A DNA stretch of 64,000 nt from Halothece sp. PCC 7418 (GCF_000317635.1 NC_019779.1:2666001-2730000), one strand, 5' to 3'. Counted from the stretch's first letter, positions 25,534 to 35,393 are shown. A program made the numbers and translations. The notes: generated from the letters alone by a model not told the origin.

Positions 25534-28290
25534 TTACTCCTGATTCAGTTGTTCTAAAATCCCTTCTAACTCTTCAAGTTTATCGCCATATTCTCCCCAA
25601 TTTCCCGCTTGGGCTGCTTGTTGTGCTTCTCGGTAAATATCGATCGCGCGTTGGGTTAAATCATCAGCGAGGGGAGTTTCTACAGTCGGTTCATCTACAG
25701 AAGGTTGAGGAGGAATCGTTTTTTCTCCAAAAACAGCAGAAATGGCTGATTCTAATGTGGGGCGCATGACTAAATTATCTCCATGGGCGACCACTACTCG
25801 TTTGAGTTGGGGTAATTCTCCTTGTTCAGCGCGTAAATAAATCGGTTCCACATAAAGAATCGATTCTTCAATGGGAATCACTAATAAATTCCCTCGAATC
25901 ACTCTTGAACCTTGTTGATCCCAAAGACTCAGTTGTTGCGAAATTTCTGGCGTTTGATCAATTCTTGCTTCGATTTGACTGGGCCCGTAAATTAACTCTT
26001 GCTTCGGAAATTCATATAACAATAATTTCCCATAATTCTCGGCATCCGATCGCGCTGCCATCCAAGCAATCATATTATCTTTATTGATCGGTGTAAATGG
26101 CAAAATTAAAACAAACTCTGCACTTTCCGCTTGGGGTAAGCGCATAATTGTGTAATAGGGTTCGACTAATTGCTGATTCCCTTCATAGGTTTCTGTCGCA
26201 AATCGCCATAAGTCTTCCTGATTGTAAAAGACCTCAGGGTTACTCATGTGATACGCCAAATACATCTGGGTTTGAATTTTGAATAAATCTAGGGGATAGC
26301 GGAAATGAGATTTGACTTCTGGGGAAACTTCACTCAGGGAAGTGAATAAACTGGGAAAGATTTTTTGATAAGTTTGAATCAGGGGATCGGATTCATCCGT
26401 AACAACAAATTGCAACGTTCCATCATAGGCATCCACAATGACTTTCACCGAATTCCGAACATAATTAAACCCCCCTGCAAGCAGTTGTGTATTTTGTCCC
26501 CGTCGTAAAATTGCACCCGCATTATTAATCGCTGAAACGGGTTCTGAATAAGGATAATAATCGCTCACCGTGTAGCCTTCAACAATCCATTTCATGCGAC
26601 CCTCAATTAAGGTCATATAGGGGTCAGCATCTAACCGTAAAAATGGGGCAACATGATTAATTCTTTGTCGAATATTCCGATAATAATGAATGCGAGATTC
26701 TGGTTGAAACTGAGTGGAAATGAGAACTTTAAAGCTGCCTAAATCGTAAGCATAAAATAAGCGTTGCCAAAACGAACCCAGATCAACACCTCCCCCCCCA
26801 TCATAACGATTGCTCGCATTATCTTCACCTAAGGGATAATCAAACTCATCTTCCACCATCCCTGTAAAAATATAATTATTGGTTTCTTCACCGTAATAAA
26901 TGCGCGGTTGTTCCACTTCTAAATCAATACTAGAAGCGGGGGGAATATCTTTAATTAATAATTCGGGTAAGCCTTGGGAGGTCACTTGATTGACGGGACT
27001 CATGACCAAACCATAGCCATGGGTATATTTCAACCGTTGACTGACCCAGCGATCTTGCGGGGCGCGAGATAACTCCCGTGGCGACAACATGACTTGACGA
27101 TAGGTATCATTTATGGTATAGCGATCAATATCTACATCCAGAAAATCGTAGTAGGGACGGATTTCTTGCAGTTGTCCATAAGTGGTCAGCAGCGGACGAT
27201 AATCCCAGAGACGAATATTGCGAACTGTTCCTGCATTTTGTTCAATAACCGCGCGATCAAGCGTTCCTTGGGCGGGATAATTATCTCGTTCCACCTGACT
27301 CAGATTATACGCATCTCGGGTGAGGGAAATATTATTTTCAATGTAGGGTCTTTCTTTGGCCAGTTCGTTGGGTTCAACAATAAATTGTTGTTGAAATCCA
27401 GGATAAGCCTGATACAGCAGAATATAAATCAGCAGATACAAGCCAATTCCTGTTAAAGGAAGGTTGAGGCTATTTTGTCCCGCAGAGGCGATAAAAACCA
27501 CCGCCAGGGCTAACCCCATAAATCCCATTCCCGTTAGTGCCGTCAGACGAGCGTGGGTATCGGTAAACCCTGCACCAGAAACAACACCCTCCCCAGAATA
27601 GAGTAAATCATACCGTTGTAGCCAAAACTGAAAGGCCATTAAAAAGGCTAATCCCGCTAAGAGTAAACAAATGTGGGCTTTGGCTTCCCCATAAATTAAA
27701 TATTGCCACCCGCGATTGAGATTAACCGTTCCTTTCAAAATATAAACTGTCCCTGCAACTAGTAATCCCGTGAGAAACAGTGCAAATAACCAATCTTGTA
27801 GCCCCTCGTAAAACGGAAGCTGGAACAGATAGAAGCCAAGATCTCGTTCGTAGATGGGATCAGTGCGGTTAAACTCGCTGGCGTTGAGAAATTTGAGTAG
27901 CGTATCCCAAGCAGTAATACTCGCCCCAGCAGCCGAAAGGGACATAAAAAAGATAATGACTGGGGCAATATATTTGGGAGCGCGATCGGCATAAAATGAA
28001 AGGTCACTCCCTTCTAACAGTCGAATCGTGGAATAGCGAGTGACTCGCATTGCAAACCAGTAATTGAGCCCTAAAAAGAGAGCAAAAATCACAAAACTGC
28101 CCACCCAAGTAATTCCTCGCCAAGTGAGCAGAGTCCAAAATACATCTTGAAATCCGATCGCGCTGAACCACCAAGATTCTGTGGTTAAATGGACTAACGT
28201 TCCTGAAAAGACTAAAATCAGGATTAGAGCAACCAGAGGCGGAATCAGCCACCGCCAGTTGGGAGTTGCATTCGGTCGTTTCGCTACCAT
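25534..28290 (-). CDS. UPF0182 family large membrane protein
   Basis: The 918-residue protein has about seven N-terminal membrane helices (from LIPPLVALILILVFSGTL to about residue 300) and a large soluble C-terminal part with repeated tyrosine- and aspartate-rich segments. The layout and the blocks TTESWWFSAIGFQDVFWTLL and DLGFYLFQLPFYEGLQDWLF match UPF0182, which is widespread in cyanobacteria and actinobacteria. Function is unknown. The C-terminus ends in a helical acidic region (NWGEYGDKLEELEGILEQL), as family members often do. It sits upstream of the Uma2 and Na/Pi genes. Confidence 0.9.
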   Translation of the reverse strand: MVAKRPNATPNWRWLIPPLVALILILVFSGTLVHLTTESWWFSAIGFQDVFWTLLTWRGITWVGSFVIFALFLGLNYWFAMRVTRYSTIRLLEGSDLSFYADRAPKYIAPVIIFFMSLSAAGASITAWDTLLKFLNASEFNRTDPIYERDLGFYLFQLPFYEGLQDWLFALFLTGLLVAGTVYILKGTVNLNRGWQYLIYGEAKAHICLLLAGLAFLMAFQFWLQRYDLLYSGEGVVSGAGFTDTHARLTALTGMGFMGLALAVVFIASAGQNSLNLPLTGIGLYLLIYILLYQAYPGFQQQFIVEPNELAKERPYIENNISLTRDAYNLSQVERDNYPAQGTLDRAVIEQNAGTVRNIRLWDYRPLLTTYGQLQEIRPYYDFLDVDIDRYTINDTYRQVMLSPRELSRAPQDRWVSQRLKYTHGYGLVMSPVNQVTSQGLPELLIKDIPPASSIDLEVEQPRIYYGEETNNYIFTGMVEDEFDYPLGEDNASNRYDGGGGVDLGSFWQRLFYAYDLGSFKVLISTQFQPESRIHYYRNIRQRINHVAPFLRLDADPYMTLIEGRMKWIVEGYTVSDYYPYSEPVSAINNAGAILRRGQNTQLLAGGFNYVRNSVKVIVDAYDGTLQFVVTDESDPLIQTYQKIFPSLFTSLSEVSPEVKSHFRYPLDLFKIQTQMYLAYHMSNPEVFYNQEDLWRFATETYEGNQQLVEPYYTIMRLPQAESAEFVLILPFTPINKDNMIAWMAARSDAENYGKLLLYEFPKQELIYGPSQIEARIDQTPEISQQLSLWDQQGSRVIRGNLLVIPIEESILYVEPIYLRAEQGELPQLKRVVVAHGDNLVMRPTLESAISAVFGEKTIPPQPSVDEPTVETPLADDLTQRAIDIYREAQQAAQAGNWGEYGDKLEELEGILEQLNQE

Positions 28291-28316
28291 AAATTCCAGT
28301 TCGGGCTACGAATTCT

Positions 28317-28365
28317 ATTTTAGGTGTGTTTTTTCTGAAAGTGTTCAATTTTAGGTGTGTTTTTT
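28317..28365. repeat. Direct repeat ATTTTAGGTGTGTTTTTT, two copies
   Basis: Two exact 18-bp copies lie at 28317-28334 and 28348-28365, 31 bp apart from start to start, in the 84-bp spacer before the UPF0182 gene. On the minus strand they read AAAAAACACACCTAAAAT. They could be a regulator site or a local duplication. Confidence 0.7.
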
Positions 28366-28374
28366 GAACGTTAA

Positions 28375-28800
28375 TTAACGATAACTTGCCACTCTCACAT
28401 TTAATTCCCCTTCGCGAGGATCATGAGTGAAGACAAAGTAACCACTTTTCTTTTCTCCAGCAGCCAGAAACGAAATTTCTTGTTCTCCCACTTCTAAATC
28501 GTCAGGGGGATGGAGGCTCAAGGAAGCAATCACTTGTACCGATTCCGCAAAACTTCCCCCCACATTTTCTAAAACAAAGGGTTGATAGAACTGTCCTTCT
28601 CGAATTTCCACGACCGATTCCGTTTTTACCTGCAAAATAGGGGGAGACTGTTGACTCAAAAGCCAATCATAAAGAATTAACCCAACCAGTGCTAACAGAA
28701 TGCAACTACTAATCATAAAAGTAATCCATTCTGCACAATTTCGTTTTTGAGAAGTCGAAGAGGCTGCATTGTCTTCAGATTGCTCTTGTGCTTGATTCAT
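28375..28800 (-). CDS. TIGR02588 family protein
   Basis: The 141-residue protein has one N-terminal membrane helix (WITFMISSCILLALVGLILY) and an extracytoplasmic beta domain (VVEIREGQFYQPFVLENVGG, FLAAGEKKSGYFVFTHDPRE). This is the small partner that occurs next to the TIGR02587 membrane protein, and here too its start overlaps that gene's stop by four bases. The function of the pair is unknown. The downstream spacer carries an 18-bp direct repeat. Confidence 0.78.
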   Translation of the reverse strand: MNQAQEQSEDNAASSTSQKRNCAEWITFMISSCILLALVGLILYDWLLSQQSPPILQVKTESVVEIREGQFYQPFVLENVGGSFAESVQVIASLSLHPPDDLEVGEQEISFLAAGEKKSGYFVFTHDPREGELNVRVASYR

Positions 28801-29666
28801 ATCACTAATCGACCAGCTGCGCCACCAATTGTTGCTGGCAATCCTAAAATCAGGGTATCACTTAGCCATTCTTGCCATGGGTCATCCCAACTTAACTGTT
28901 GGAAAAACCATAACATCAGTGCTGAAGCTAACAGACACACCAGATAACAAATTAAGGTTTCATTGATGGGGCGTTGTAAAAACCCTTGTTGTTGGCGACG
29001 TTCCTTTTGATTGGTTAACCCTGCGACGAAAACAATACAATAAGAAATGACCAGAGACGAAAGAATAATTAAGATTAACCAGAGAGGAGAAATAGAAGCC
29101 GAGAGTAGAGAAACTTCTTCGGTCGGCGCAATACTAAAAGCAACAATCAGTGAACCAATGAGGGTCGCATCTAAATCCGCAAGCAGCGCTTGGAAAATGC
29201 TGTTTCGCGGGCGAGGACGAGCTTTTTTGACGGTTCGGGGAGCGCGATCGCCGCGTAGGGTAGAACGGGCTAAAGCCACGCCAATGGCAAAGGGAATACA
29301 TTCAAAGACTAACTTCCCCAACGCTTCATTCAGGGGGGTATCCAGCGTAATCCGACACAAGAGAATCAAAGAAAACAAAGCGCAAACAATGCCAATGCTC
29401 ATCGATTCTACCGTTTCCATTAAAGCATCAATCGGTTGAATATCAAGAGAACTGCGGAAACCCTCACTTTGATTCAGTAAATACACAACAAAAAAGGTAA
29501 TGCCTAACGCCAATAACATCCAAGCGGGGGTGGTACTCGATCCAATCCACCACACTTCAACCGTGTAGAGTAAGGGTAAGCCAAAGAGAAAGCCTCCAGA
29601 CGCACCTCGTAAGAGATTGAGGATTTCTGCTTGCCAAACCGAGGAAGAATCAGAAGATGGAATCAT
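28797..29666 (-). CDS. TIGR02587 (DUF2391) family integral membrane protein
   Basis: The 289-residue protein has about seven or eight membrane helices, starting with RGASGGFLFGLPLLYTVEVW. A basic cytoplasmic loop (RGDRAPRTVKKARPRPRN) follows, then further helices. Together with the overlapping gene at 28375 this matches the conserved TIGR02587-TIGR02588 pair. Its biochemical role is not known. The divergent DUF3134 gene starts 60 bp away on the other strand, so the spacer at 29667-29728 holds both promoters. Confidence 0.78.
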   Translation of the reverse strand: MIPSSDSSSVWQAEILNLLRGASGGFLFGLPLLYTVEVWWIGSSTTPAWMLLALGITFFVVYLLNQSEGFRSSLDIQPIDALMETVESMSIGIVCALFSLILLCRITLDTPLNEALGKLVFECIPFAIGVALARSTLRGDRAPRTVKKARPRPRNSIFQALLADLDATLIGSLIVAFSIAPTEEVSLLSASISPLWLILIILSSLVISYCIVFVAGLTNQKERRQQQGFLQRPINETLICYLVCLLASALMLWFFQQLSWDDPWQEWLSDTLILGLPATIGGAAGRLVI

Positions 29667-29728
29667 AGAGAGGGAAAAGCCTTTAGGTTACACTATACTA
29701 TGGTGTACTCGATGCAACTGCAACAAAT

Positions 29729-29962
29729 ATGAATAATCCGTCTCTTCGTCAAGAACCCCGTTACGAACCTGCAACCGTGATTCCGCTTAAACAAGATACC
29801 TCTCTGTTGGACTGGCTAGACCAGAATAATCGGCTGATGCCCAGAGAAAGTCTAGAAAGTGAAAATGAGAAATACCTAGAAGAAGATGAAGAAATTGCCC
29901 AATTAATGGGAGAAGATTATCGCGGTAGCAACGACGCGATCGCGGACAATGATCTAGGCTAA
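29729..29962 (+). CDS. DUF3134 family small protein
   Basis: The 77-residue acidic protein begins MNNPSLRQEPRYEPATVIPL and continues DTSLLDWLDQNNRLMPRE, the signature of DUF3134, a small soluble family confined to cyanobacteria. The C-terminal third is strongly acidic (EEDEEIAQLMGEDYRG). Function unknown. It is transcribed toward glgP, about 110 bp downstream, but no shared regulation can be shown. Confidence 0.82.
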   Translation: MNNPSLRQEPRYEPATVIPLKQDTSLLDWLDQNNRLMPRESLESENEKYLEEDEEIAQLMGEDYRGSNDAIADNDLG

Positions 29963-30071
29963 GCCTCGAAAGCATAATGAACTATTAAGAAATCGGGGTG
30001 AGGGGCATAATTGCTTGCAAAATAGTTAGGCGAAAAGTCGGAATTCTATAACACGCCAGCAGAAGAAATCT

Positions 30072-32648
30072 ATGAAGCCAATTCGTACCTTTAACGTTTC
30101 GCCGTCCCTCCCCCCAAAACTAGAGCCCTTGAAAAAGCTGGCTTATAATATTCACTGGGATTGGGATATCGAAGCCAAAGACCTGTTTCGACGGTTAGAT
30201 CAACAATTATGGGAGTCCTGCCGTCATAACCCTGTCTCCTTACTCGGAAATATCAGTCAAGAACGTCTCGCGGAAGTTGCCGAAGATGAAGGCTTTCTTG
30301 CCCAAATGGAACGGGCGGAACAACAGTTAGACCTCTATCTCCAAGAACGAACCTGGTTTCGGAAAAATCGCGGTCAAATTGCACAAAAAGAGTGCTATGC
30401 GTATTTTTGTGCTGAATACGGTTTAACCGACTGCTTACCCCTTTACTCGGGCGGTTTGGGGGTTTTAGCGGGTGACCATCTCAAATCAGCCAGTGACTTA
30501 GGCTTACCCTTGGTTGCAGTCGGGTTACTTTATCAAGAAGGATATTTCTCCCAATACTTAAACGCCGATGGCTGGCAACAAGAAGCCTATCCCATCAACG
30601 ATTTCAGCAATATGCCCTTGCACTTAGAACACAATCCCGATGGTTCTGAGTTGCGGGTGGAGGTGGACTACCCAGGACGCACGGTTCACGCTCGTGTCTG
30701 GCGCATTGATGTGGGGATTGTTCGTCTCTATCTCCTTGATACCAATATTGAAGGGAACTCTGAATACGACCATAACATCACTGATCGGTTGTATGGTGGT
30801 GATCTCGATATGCGGATTCACCAAGAAATGATGCTCGGAATTGGGGGTTTCCGCGCCTTAAAAGCCCTTGGTTATACCCCCACCGTTTTCCACCTCAATG
30901 AAGGTCACAGCGCGTTCTTGGTGTTAGAACGGATGCGTCGCTTGATTGAAGATGATGGCTTGACCTTTGACGAAGCGAAACAAATGGTACAAGCAAGCCA
31001 AATGTTCACCACCCATACCCCCGTTTCCGCAGGGTTTGATATGTTTAACCCCGATCAAACCATGTACTATGTGGGACATTATGCTGATATCTTTGACTTA
31101 TCCCGAGAAGAATTTTTAGCCATGGGACGGGAAAACACAGGTGATTTATCCTCTCCCTTCAGTATGGCAGCACTCGCCCTCCGCACCAGTTCTTTCCTCA
31201 ATGGGGTGAGTAAACTCCACGGCGAAGTCTCTCGGGAGATGTTTAAGGGAATGTGGAAAGGACTTCCTGTGGAAGAAGTTCCCATTACCTCGATTACTAA
31301 TGGTGTTCACGCTCGCAGCGTTGTTACCAAATCCAAACAACAACTTTATGATCGCTACTTGGGCCCAAGCTGGTCAGAAAAAGGACCCGAAAACCCCCTC
31401 TGGGAAAAAGTCGATTCTATCCCTGATGAGGAATTGTGGCGTAACCATGAACGCGCTCGTGCGGATATGGTCGTCATGGTGCGAGACTGGTTAGGGAAGA
31501 AACTCCGCCAACGCGGTGCAAGTCAAGCGGAGTTAGATAAAGCAACCGAAGTCCTTGATCCTGATGTCTTAACCATTGGTTTTGCCCGTCGTTTTGCCAC
31601 TTATAAACGGGCGACTCTCTTTCTGCGGGATATTGAGCGCATTAAGAAAATTATCATGGGTAACCCCAATCGCCGTTTACAATTTGTGATTGCCGGGAAA
31701 GCTCACCCGAAAGATATGCCAGGGAAAGACTTGATTCGTCAACTGATTCATACCGCGCGAGAGGAAGGGATTGAAGATTATTTAGTCTTTGTTCCCGATT
31801 ATGATACTCATGTGGCGCGATCCATGGTTTCGGGCTGTGATATTTGGCTCAATACCCCTCGTCGTCCTCGTGAGGCTTCAGGGACTTCTGGCATGAAAGC
31901 AGCAATGAATGGACTGCCTAATCTCAGTATTCCCGATGGCTGGTGGGATGAAGCCGACTACACCGCAACGGGTTGGGCGATTGGTCAAGGCGAAATGTAC
32001 GAAGACCAAGAATATCAAGATGAGGTGGAAGCCAATGCCCTCTACGACCTCTTGGAACAAGAGATTATGCCCTTGTTCTATAATCGCGATGCCAATGGTG
32101 TCCCTCGCGGTTGGGTGAAGAAGATGAAAAATGCGATTCGTCTCAATACGCCCCAGTTTAATACGGCGCGGATGTTGCGAGATTATAGTGTTTATGGCTA
32201 TTTCCCCAGCAGCGATCGTTATTTCGCCATGACCGAGAACAAATATGCCAATGCCAAAGCCGTTGCACAATGGAAAAAACAACTCTTTGAACGGTGGTAT
32301 GACATCCGCATTGAAAGCATTGATGTTTCCGAAGGAACAGATATTGTTGTCAATGAAACCATTGAGGTGAAAGCGGTTTTAGACTTGGCGGGCTTAAAAC
32401 CCGATGATGTCAGTGTGGAACTCTATCTGGGCAACCTCAACAGTGATGGCGAAATCGTCAAAGGCACACCGATTCCGATGGAATACACGGGTGAGTCTTC
32501 TGCAGCAGGAACAATCTATAAGGGCTCTCTGGTTTATCGCTCCAGTGGCTTACAAGGGTTGTCCTTGCGAGTGCTACCGAAAAACCAATACATGGCCCAT
32601 CCTCATGAGTTAGGGTTAATCCTTTGGGCTGATGATTGTCAACAGTAA
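30072..32648 (+). CDS. glgP: Alpha-glucan (glycogen) phosphorylase
   Basis: The 858-residue enzyme belongs to the shorter alpha-glucan phosphorylase group (GT35, TIGR02094 type). Visible blocks are NIHWDWDIEAKDLFRRLD at the N-terminus, YFCAEYGLTDCLPLYSGGLG, HLNEGHSAFL, TIGFARRFATYKRATLFLRD and EASGTSGMKAAMNG near 603, the last being the pyridoxal-phosphate and phosphate-binding region. It releases glucose 1-phosphate from glycogen. The C-terminal 110 residues form a beta-rich domain of the kind found in this subgroup. It is flanked by independent promoters. A long imperfect hairpin at 32687-32741 follows the gene. Confidence 0.93.
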   Translation: MKPIRTFNVSPSLPPKLEPLKKLAYNIHWDWDIEAKDLFRRLDQQLWESCRHNPVSLLGNISQERLAEVAEDEGFLAQMERAEQQLDLYLQERTWFRKNRGQIAQKECYAYFCAEYGLTDCLPLYSGGLGVLAGDHLKSASDLGLPLVAVGLLYQEGYFSQYLNADGWQQEAYPINDFSNMPLHLEHNPDGSELRVEVDYPGRTVHARVWRIDVGIVRLYLLDTNIEGNSEYDHNITDRLYGGDLDMRIHQEMMLGIGGFRALKALGYTPTVFHLNEGHSAFLVLERMRRLIEDDGLTFDEAKQMVQASQMFTTHTPVSAGFDMFNPDQTMYYVGHYADIFDLSREEFLAMGRENTGDLSSPFSMAALALRTSSFLNGVSKLHGEVSREMFKGMWKGLPVEEVPITSITNGVHARSVVTKSKQQLYDRYLGPSWSEKGPENPLWEKVDSIPDEELWRNHERARADMVVMVRDWLGKKLRQRGASQAELDKATEVLDPDVLTIGFARRFATYKRATLFLRDIERIKKIIMGNPNRRLQFVIAGKAHPKDMPGKDLIRQLIHTAREEGIEDYLVFVPDYDTHVARSMVSGCDIWLNTPRRPREASGTSGMKAAMNGLPNLSIPDGWWDEADYTATGWAIGQGEMYEDQEYQDEVEANALYDLLEQEIMPLFYNRDANGVPRGWVKKMKNAIRLNTPQFNTARMLRDYSVYGYFPSSDRYFAMTENKYANAKAVAQWKKQLFERWYDIRIESIDVSEGTDIVVNETIEVKAVLDLAGLKPDDVSVELYLGNLNSDGEIVKGTPIPMEYTGESSAAGTIYKGSLVYRSSGLQGLSLRVLPKNQYMAHPHELGLILWADDCQQ

Positions 32649-32686
32649 TCAATCGTTACTCGGATCTGACTCATGGCGTAATTAAC

Positions 32687-32741
32687 AATCGGGACTTGGG
32701 AACTGGAACAAGACATTTCCAACTCCCTGTTCCCGATCGCG
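32687..32741 (+). terminator. Imperfect hairpin after glgP
   Basis: ATCGGGACTTGGGAACTGG and CCAACTCCCTGTTCCCGAT pair at about 15 of 19 positions around a 17-nt loop. There is no U-run, so it may be a weak terminator or a mRNA 3'-end stabiliser. The short GCGCATGATA is repeated twice just after it (32739-32760). Confidence 0.45.
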
Positions 32742-32945
32742 CATGATACGCGCATGATAGTCATTTCCAGTAATTTCTGTAGTGCGACCGCATATTTTTA
32801 ACTGGGAATCACTCTAATTGGGTTAGAGCAATGACTGCACTCTTACCGAAAAAATTAAATAAACCTTGATAATAATTTGATTTTGTGATACAGATGTGGT
32901 ACTCTAGCAGATGAATATACGTATTGATTGGAGTGATAATCACAT

Positions 32946-33452
32946 ATGAAACTTCTTAAGTGTTTAACAGCGTTTTCGCTCGCTGGCGCTGCCCTTAACG
33001 CTGCACTACCTGCCAATGCAGCTACTTTTAAATATGAATTAAACAATATACAGTTTAGTAGTGATAACACGTTTGTTACTGGTTCTTTCTTTTATGATGA
33101 TGTAGCTGTCGATTACTTTAATGTTAAGATTAGCACACAAACTGGTAGCGGTTTAACTGGAGCTACTTACACTGATTCTGATATTCAGGGTGAACAGAGT
33201 GACACTCTGTCTCTGTTAGATAGCACTACTAATAACCAAATTACTTTAAGTTTTGACAGCGATTTAATAGTAGGTGTAAATACCCTTAATACGTTTGAAT
33301 TTAATAGCACAAGCGGTTTTGTGTCTAGAAATACTTCAAGTGGAACTGTTGAAGCAGTCCCCTTTGAAGCAGAAGGAGCAATGGGTTTAGTTGCGTTAGG
33401 TGGATACTTCGGGTATCGTCGCTTAAGAAAACAGAAACAAACCGTTGCTTAA
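32946..33452 (+). CDS. Secreted protein with PEP-CTERM-like (PFE variant) sorting tail
   Basis: The 168-residue protein starts with a signal peptide (MKLLKCLTAFSLAGAALNAA, cleavage near PANAA). The mature part is rich in T, S, N and D and predicted as beta. The C-terminus has a tripartite sorting tail: VPFEAEGAMG, hydrophobic LVALGGYFGY, then basic RRLRKQK. This corresponds to exosortase-dependent PEP-CTERM signals, in the cyanobacterial form with PFE in place of PEP. It should be exported and cut by an exosortase elsewhere in the genome. GGAGTGA before the ATG is the ribosome-binding site, and a terminator follows at 33471. Confidence 0.78.
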   Translation: MKLLKCLTAFSLAGAALNAALPANAATFKYELNNIQFSSDNTFVTGSFFYDDVAVDYFNVKISTQTGSGLTGATYTDSDIQGEQSDTLSLLDSTTNNQITLSFDSDLIVGVNTLNTFEFNSTSGFVSRNTSSGTVEAVPFEAEGAMGLVALGGYFGYRRLRKQKQTVA

Positions 33453-33470
33453 AAATAGAGTGTTATTTCG

Positions 33471-33499
33471 GGGATAGTTGCGCGTGCTATTCCTTTTTT
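33471..33499 (+). terminator. Terminator after the sorting-tail protein gene
   Basis: GGGATAG (33471-33477) pairs with CTATTCC (33487-33493, one G-U pair) and runs straight into TTTTTT. Good intrinsic terminator. Confidence 0.75.
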
Positions 33500-33569
33500 A
33501 TGTCTAAACATTATCTCTAACCCTCCTGATTATTCAAATGAAAAAAATTCAGGTTTCCCGAGTTGGTTA

Positions 33570-34700
33570 ATGTCCGTTTTAATTAGCGGTGTTGTTGTTC
33601 AAGGATGTTTCCTCAAACCTCCAGCGAGTCACTACTACGATGTCGCAGCAGCTAAAGAAGAGCAGGGGAATTATGCGGGAGCGATTGAAGTTTACAATCT
33701 GGTAGTGCGTAATCATCCTGATGATCCTACTGCTTACTATAAACGAGGCATCACCCGCAAAAAGCAAGGACAGTTAAAACTTGCTATTCAAGATTTCAAT
33801 AAAGCAATCAGTCTCGATTCTGAATACGAGCGTGCTTATTATCAACGTGGTGTAACCTACAAACGACAAGGTAATTTAGGGAAAGCCTTTGCAGATATCC
33901 AGAACGCGATCGCGCTCAATGATCGGTATCTTCAACCCAATCAAGCCCTAGCTTACCAAAAATTGCACCGTCAGCTAAGAGTCGGATTTGCTTATAAGCA
34001 ACAGGGGCTAAATCATGTCAGACAAGGCAACCTAGAAGGGGCAATTGAAGATTTTAATCAAGCTCTCGATCTTCTGGGAAATGATGCTGCTACGCATAAC
34101 AAACGAGGAATTATTTATGCTCAGCAAGGTAAGTTAGACCAAGCCCTTGAAGACTTCAATCAAGCTATTAATGTAGCAAAAGATTCTGCATCTGCTTACG
34201 AAAACCGAGGCATTACTTACTTTGAACAAGGAAAGCTCAACGCAGCCATTGAAGACTTTCAACGCGCGATCGCGCTGAATCCTGAGGATGCAAGTCTCTA
34301 CTTTAAAAAAGGAGTGGTGCATCAGCAAAAAGAAGAATGGAAGCAGGCGATCTCGCTTTACGAAGAAGCCTTAAATCGGAAAAAGGATTTTTGGCAAGCA
34401 ACCAACAACATCGGCTTGATTCGATATGAACAAGGCAACACAGAAGCAGCGATCGCGCACTGGCGTAAGGCAACAGAGATGTCAGAAAACGCTGCTGAAC
34501 CGAAACTTGCCCTAGCGGTTGCTCTCTATCAGCAAGGAAAACGAGACTCTGCTTATGATTTACAAAATGCTGCTTTTGGTTTAGATTCTCAATGGTCGCA
34601 AATGAATGTTCTCGCTGACAATCACTGGGGAAAACAACTCCTATCTGATACAGCAGAGTTTTTTGCTGCCACGGGAGTTGCAGTGAAGCAAGAATCCTGA
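33570..34700 (+). CDS. TPR-repeat lipoprotein
   Basis: The 376-residue protein consists of about eight tetratricopeptide repeats, for example AYYKRGITRKKQGQLKLAIQ, AYENRGITYFEQGKLNAAIE and ASLYFKKGVVHQQKEEWKQA, so it should be a protein-binding scaffold. The N-terminus SVLISGVVVQGCFLKPP carries a lipobox-like VVQGC, but the n-region is too short and uncharged. A separate ATG at 33538 reads MKKIQVSRVG and stops at a TAATG overlapping this start. The true start may have been split by a frameshift, or the two may be translationally coupled. HIP1 sites occur inside the TPR repeats. Confidence 0.78.
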   Translation: MSVLISGVVVQGCFLKPPASHYYDVAAAKEEQGNYAGAIEVYNLVVRNHPDDPTAYYKRGITRKKQGQLKLAIQDFNKAISLDSEYERAYYQRGVTYKRQGNLGKAFADIQNAIALNDRYLQPNQALAYQKLHRQLRVGFAYKQQGLNHVRQGNLEGAIEDFNQALDLLGNDAATHNKRGIIYAQQGKLDQALEDFNQAINVAKDSASAYENRGITYFEQGKLNAAIEDFQRAIALNPEDASLYFKKGVVHQQKEEWKQAISLYEEALNRKKDFWQATNNIGLIRYEQGNTEAAIAHWRKATEMSENAAEPKLALAVALYQQGKRDSAYDLQNAAFGLDSQWSQMNVLADNHWGKQLLSDTAEFFAATGVAVKQES

Positions 34701-34754
34701 TGATTGGTTTTGATAATAATCAGGAGCGCGATCGCAACACATTGAGAAGATAAC

Positions 34755-35393
34755 TTACTCTTTGCTAGCAGCAATTTCTTCTCGTCCTCGCACATTTTCA
34801 ATAGCAGCTTTTACAGCATAAGAAGCAGCAATAATATCTTTTTCTTCTCCCCCTAAATACAAGCGTCCAAAACTCCCCACAGCAGAGACTTGTAAAATAT
34901 TAATGTTCGCTGCTTTTTCCGCCTCATTAGCAGCCAAGGCAGCAAAGGCTGCTGGTTCTACTTCAAAAACGTATAGACTTTCTCCCTTCAGCAGCATATG
35001 ACCCCGACGAGTGCGGTTAACCATTTGCGCTTGGTGGGCATCAACATTACGAATAATTTGACTGGAAACGACTCGCGGTTTTAAGCCATCTTGTTCAGAA
35101 ACACCAAGAGCATCTAAAATCGCTGTTCCTGCAATTTTGACATCTCCTTTCTGAGAAGAATGAATTTCTAAGAGTCCATACAACCTTTCCACCACTTGCA
35201 CCCCAGGACGAACATTAGTTGCTTTCAGGGCAACATCGGTAATACGATTAATTTCAATGCCAGGAGAAATTTCGATCCAAAGAGAAGTATCACCGGGTAA
35301 GGGTAAGAACCCTAATGATACTGTTCCCATATAGGCAGCGTGCTGCGCTTGTAGGCTATCTAAATAAACGTAACTCCGAAGGTCGATACCCAA
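34755..35393 (-). CDS. ccmP: Carboxysome shell protein CcmP (tandem BMC domains)
   Basis: The 212-residue protein opens [20 protein letters not shown] and contains two BMC domains (about 5-100 and 110-205). Length and sequence ([39 protein letters not shown]) fit CcmP of beta-carboxysomes, a BMC-T trimer that stacks into a double layer with a gated pore and is thought to pass larger metabolites. CcmP is a satellite gene, and here too it is away from any ccmKLMNO operon. It is transcribed on its own; the DNA upstream contains relics of mobile elements. Confidence 0.88.
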   Translation of the reverse strand: MGIDLRSYVYLDSLQAQHAAYMGTVSLGFLPLPGDTSLWIEISPGIEINRITDVALKATNVRPGVQVVERLYGLLEIHSSQKGDVKIAGTAILDALGVSEQDGLKPRVVSSQIIRNVDAHQAQMVNRTRRGHMLLKGESLYVFEVEPAAFAALAANEAEKAANINILQVSAVGSFGRLYLGGEEKDIIAASYAVKAAIENVRGREEIAASKE

